Below are positions 16,868 through 18,110 of a DNA stretch of 18,110 nucleotides, one piece after another. Source of the stretch: Rodentolepis nana (Eukaryota > Platyhelminthes > Cestoda > Cyclophyllidea > Hymenolepididae); assembly GCA_900617975.1 (NCBI GenBank), contig UZAE01013906.1:1-18110 (forward strand), read 5' to 3'. Numbering within the stretch: the stretch's first letter is position 1; the number at the start of each line of letters is the position of its first letter. A program made the translations under genes and the position numbers. The notes under the pieces were generated by a model. The model worked only from the letters and a program-made list of their open reading frames with translations. It did not search any database and had not been told where the DNA came from.

Positions 16868-17143
16868 CCTTTTTAACGTCGGTTCGCTAGCAAGACAGTA
16901 GCAGCTGTAGATTGGAGGAAAGGAAACGCATCAGGGGAGATCAGTTACCTTCAGGAGTTGATATATTCCCATTTCGCCCAAATCAGAAATCAACTTCCAA
17001 GTACACACTGCTCCTGAGGAGTTCAAATTAACAGTACATAGGTTCGGATTAGCAATTGGTCCATTCATTGGGTTTCAATTATATAAAGCCTACATTGTTG
17101 TCTTGGTTGAATTGCAACTCATATATTCTTCCTTCGCAAGCTG
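16868..17143. other. Exon cluster of uncertain strand
   Basis: The region is locally richer in G+C. On the + strand a 62-codon frame from about 16962 to a TAA near 17150 reads SEINFQVHTAPEEFKLTVHR and then FGLAIGPFIG. It resembles the VNISFFVKGSNFNWKVEL strand pattern of the duplicated gene. On the - strand two exons with fair splice sites are possible: 17140-17094 (CEGRIYELQFNQDNN) and 17013-16949 (AVCTWKLISDLGEMGIYQLL, GTAACT donor). Their phases do not join directly (phase 0 to phase 1). I slightly prefer the + strand because of the family resemblance, but cannot decide. Confidence 0.3.
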
Positions 17144-17931
17144 CCGTTAAGAGAAATTATTATCAGATTTGACTATTGCATTCAAATTACTGACCTTGAG
17201 TGGAGTCAGGTGAATGCTGTTTTTTCTACAAGATGCTAACAGAATTCAATTATCAGCAATTGCATTTTAGTGAAGGAAAATTGCTTAACCACTCAATTTA
17301 ACTAAGTGATCAATGTACTCAAAGCAACACTGATATGAACTTACTGTATGTTATGTAGTTTAGTTGGAAAAAAATGTGGCGTCTGGCAACTGAATCTCAT
17401 TTATTTCGCCAAGTCCGCAATATTTTGGAGAGTGTGTCTATTAAATTACAAATTAAGATTGATTATCTGAGGCTTATACGCTAATTCTTAGAAGTAACAA
17501 GATCTTCTCATTTTGCATTTCTTTCATCACGAGTTGTCAATGCAAAAGTATCAGTGATCTGAAGGGCCTTCAGCAAAAAACACTGTAAAATCTGGTTAGA
17601 AATAAATTTTGACTTGAATTGATACTTTAAAGCAAATTGATTTCTGCAGGGTAAGGTATGTTACGCGTTTTTTAAATTTCAAATATTAAATTGCATTGCT
17701 TTTCTAAGTAAGAAATCGTATCCAAACTGTACTTTAATTACTCCAGTTGGCAAGACATTGCTAGACGTATTCCAGTAATTTAAGAAAATGGAGTTATGAA
17801 CTCATATTATCAGATTGTGCATTTTCCGATTTGTGAGATGTTAATACCGCTGTAGATACATGGCAATTTCTAACCCAAGAAAATATTTCCAGTTATTTAA
17901 AAAAGGATTGTAATAAATAAACTTGACTCAC
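17144..17931. other. No firm gene; one weak - strand frame
   Basis: On the - strand at about 17680-17800 a 40-codon frame reads SIFLNYWNTSSNVLPTGVIK then VQFGYDFLL, with no matching donor and acceptor pair that I trust. The rest is AT-rich with short frames. Confidence 0.3.
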
Positions 17932-18110
17932 AGCCAAACAAAAGAGTTCCATTTAAAGATATCATCGACCTTGGAAAAAAATTGGTTTTAGTCACTTCAG
18001 TCCCCTGGGAAGGTCCTTCAGGAAATAAAGGCAACATCTCCACAGAGAAATTTGCAATTGGAAAATCACAAATGACGTATACTTTTCCATTGAAAAATTC
18101 TGCTGATGGA
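17932..18110 (-). CDS. Partial exon at the window edge (strand uncertain, - preferred)
   Basis: On the - strand 59 codons are open from the window edge (FFNGKVYVICDFPIANFSVE, MLPLFPEGPSQG, ISLNGTLLFG) to a consensus GTGAGT donor in phase 1. The pattern F-x-x-G-K-x-x-V-x-I...N-F-x-V-E aligns with FEQGKQAVNISFF...NFNWKVEL of the duplicated gene, and the phase-1 exit is as in that family. The + strand is also open from an acceptor-like TTGACTCACAG at 17933 (PFKDIIDLGKKLVLV ... SQMTYTFPLKNSADG). Its MTYTFPLKN resembles LDYTFEYKR of the same gene. The polypyrimidine tract on + is poor and the - donor is strong, so I prefer -. Confidence 0.35.

Noticed and set aside
17640..17660. Apparent 6-nt micro-exon between TTTCTGCAG and GTATGT
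   Set aside because: It rests only on adjacent splice-like strings, with no flanking exons in a matching phase and no second copy to support it.
1..18110. Bacterial-style operons, CRISPR arrays, tRNA or rRNA genes
   Set aside because: None found: there are no regularly spaced repeats with unique spacers, no cloverleaf sequence and no long prokaryotic coding frames.

Overview
The window is AT-rich animal nuclear DNA. It has no long open frames, short exons joined by GT-AG introns of about 70-150 bp, TATA boxes, a dinucleotide microsatellite, and two 5'-truncated LINEs whose reverse-transcriptase C-terminus resembles arthropod jockey/CR1-type elements. An arthropod or another small-genome invertebrate is my best guess. 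Nothing looks bacterial, and I see no rRNA, tRNA or CRISPR array.

Layout. At 1-850 there are scraps of coding-like sequence, including a frameshifted frame at 194-404. The main structure is a very large, imperfect inverted repeat. Its left arm is about 1711-6803, its spacer 6804-7947 and its right arm 7948-12113. The arms are about 90% alike where I aligned them by eye, and each has its own insertions and deletions. Each arm carries one copy of the same unrecognised secreted-protein gene: + strand from 1977 in the left arm, - strand from 11854 in the right arm. The copies are therefore tail to tail, with conserved TATA boxes at the outer ends. Exon by exon I find a signal peptide, two Cys-containing beta-rich segments, then three consecutive micro-exons of 30, 24 and 18 nt (all phase 1) encoding a Thr/Ser-rich linker, and a short hydrophobic C-terminal exon. 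Further downstream each arm has repeated, related candidate C-terminal exons (core Thr-Thr-Gly...Phe...Gly-Lys-Phe).

The left copy is broken. It has a 4-nt deletion, an in-frame stop, and a LINE tail (2346-2582, 8-bp target-site duplication) inside an exon. The right copy is better preserved but has one frame break, a 39-bp in-frame deletion and a GT-to-GC change at one donor.

The right flank (12114-18110) holds a small glycosyltransferase-31-like fragment (-), a local tandem duplication, a probable last exon on the - strand with an overlapping poly(A) signal (13576-13748), and a second LINE tail with a 14-bp target-site duplication (14845-15236). It also holds candidate exons that resemble the duplicated gene family (15300-15403, the 16.9-17.2 kb cluster and the right edge), a diverged interspersed repeat shared with the left arm, and an (AT)n tract. 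The flanking scraps suggest that the inverted pair is part of a larger local family. Exon assignments outside the two arms are tentative, and one right-edge exon can be read on either strand.
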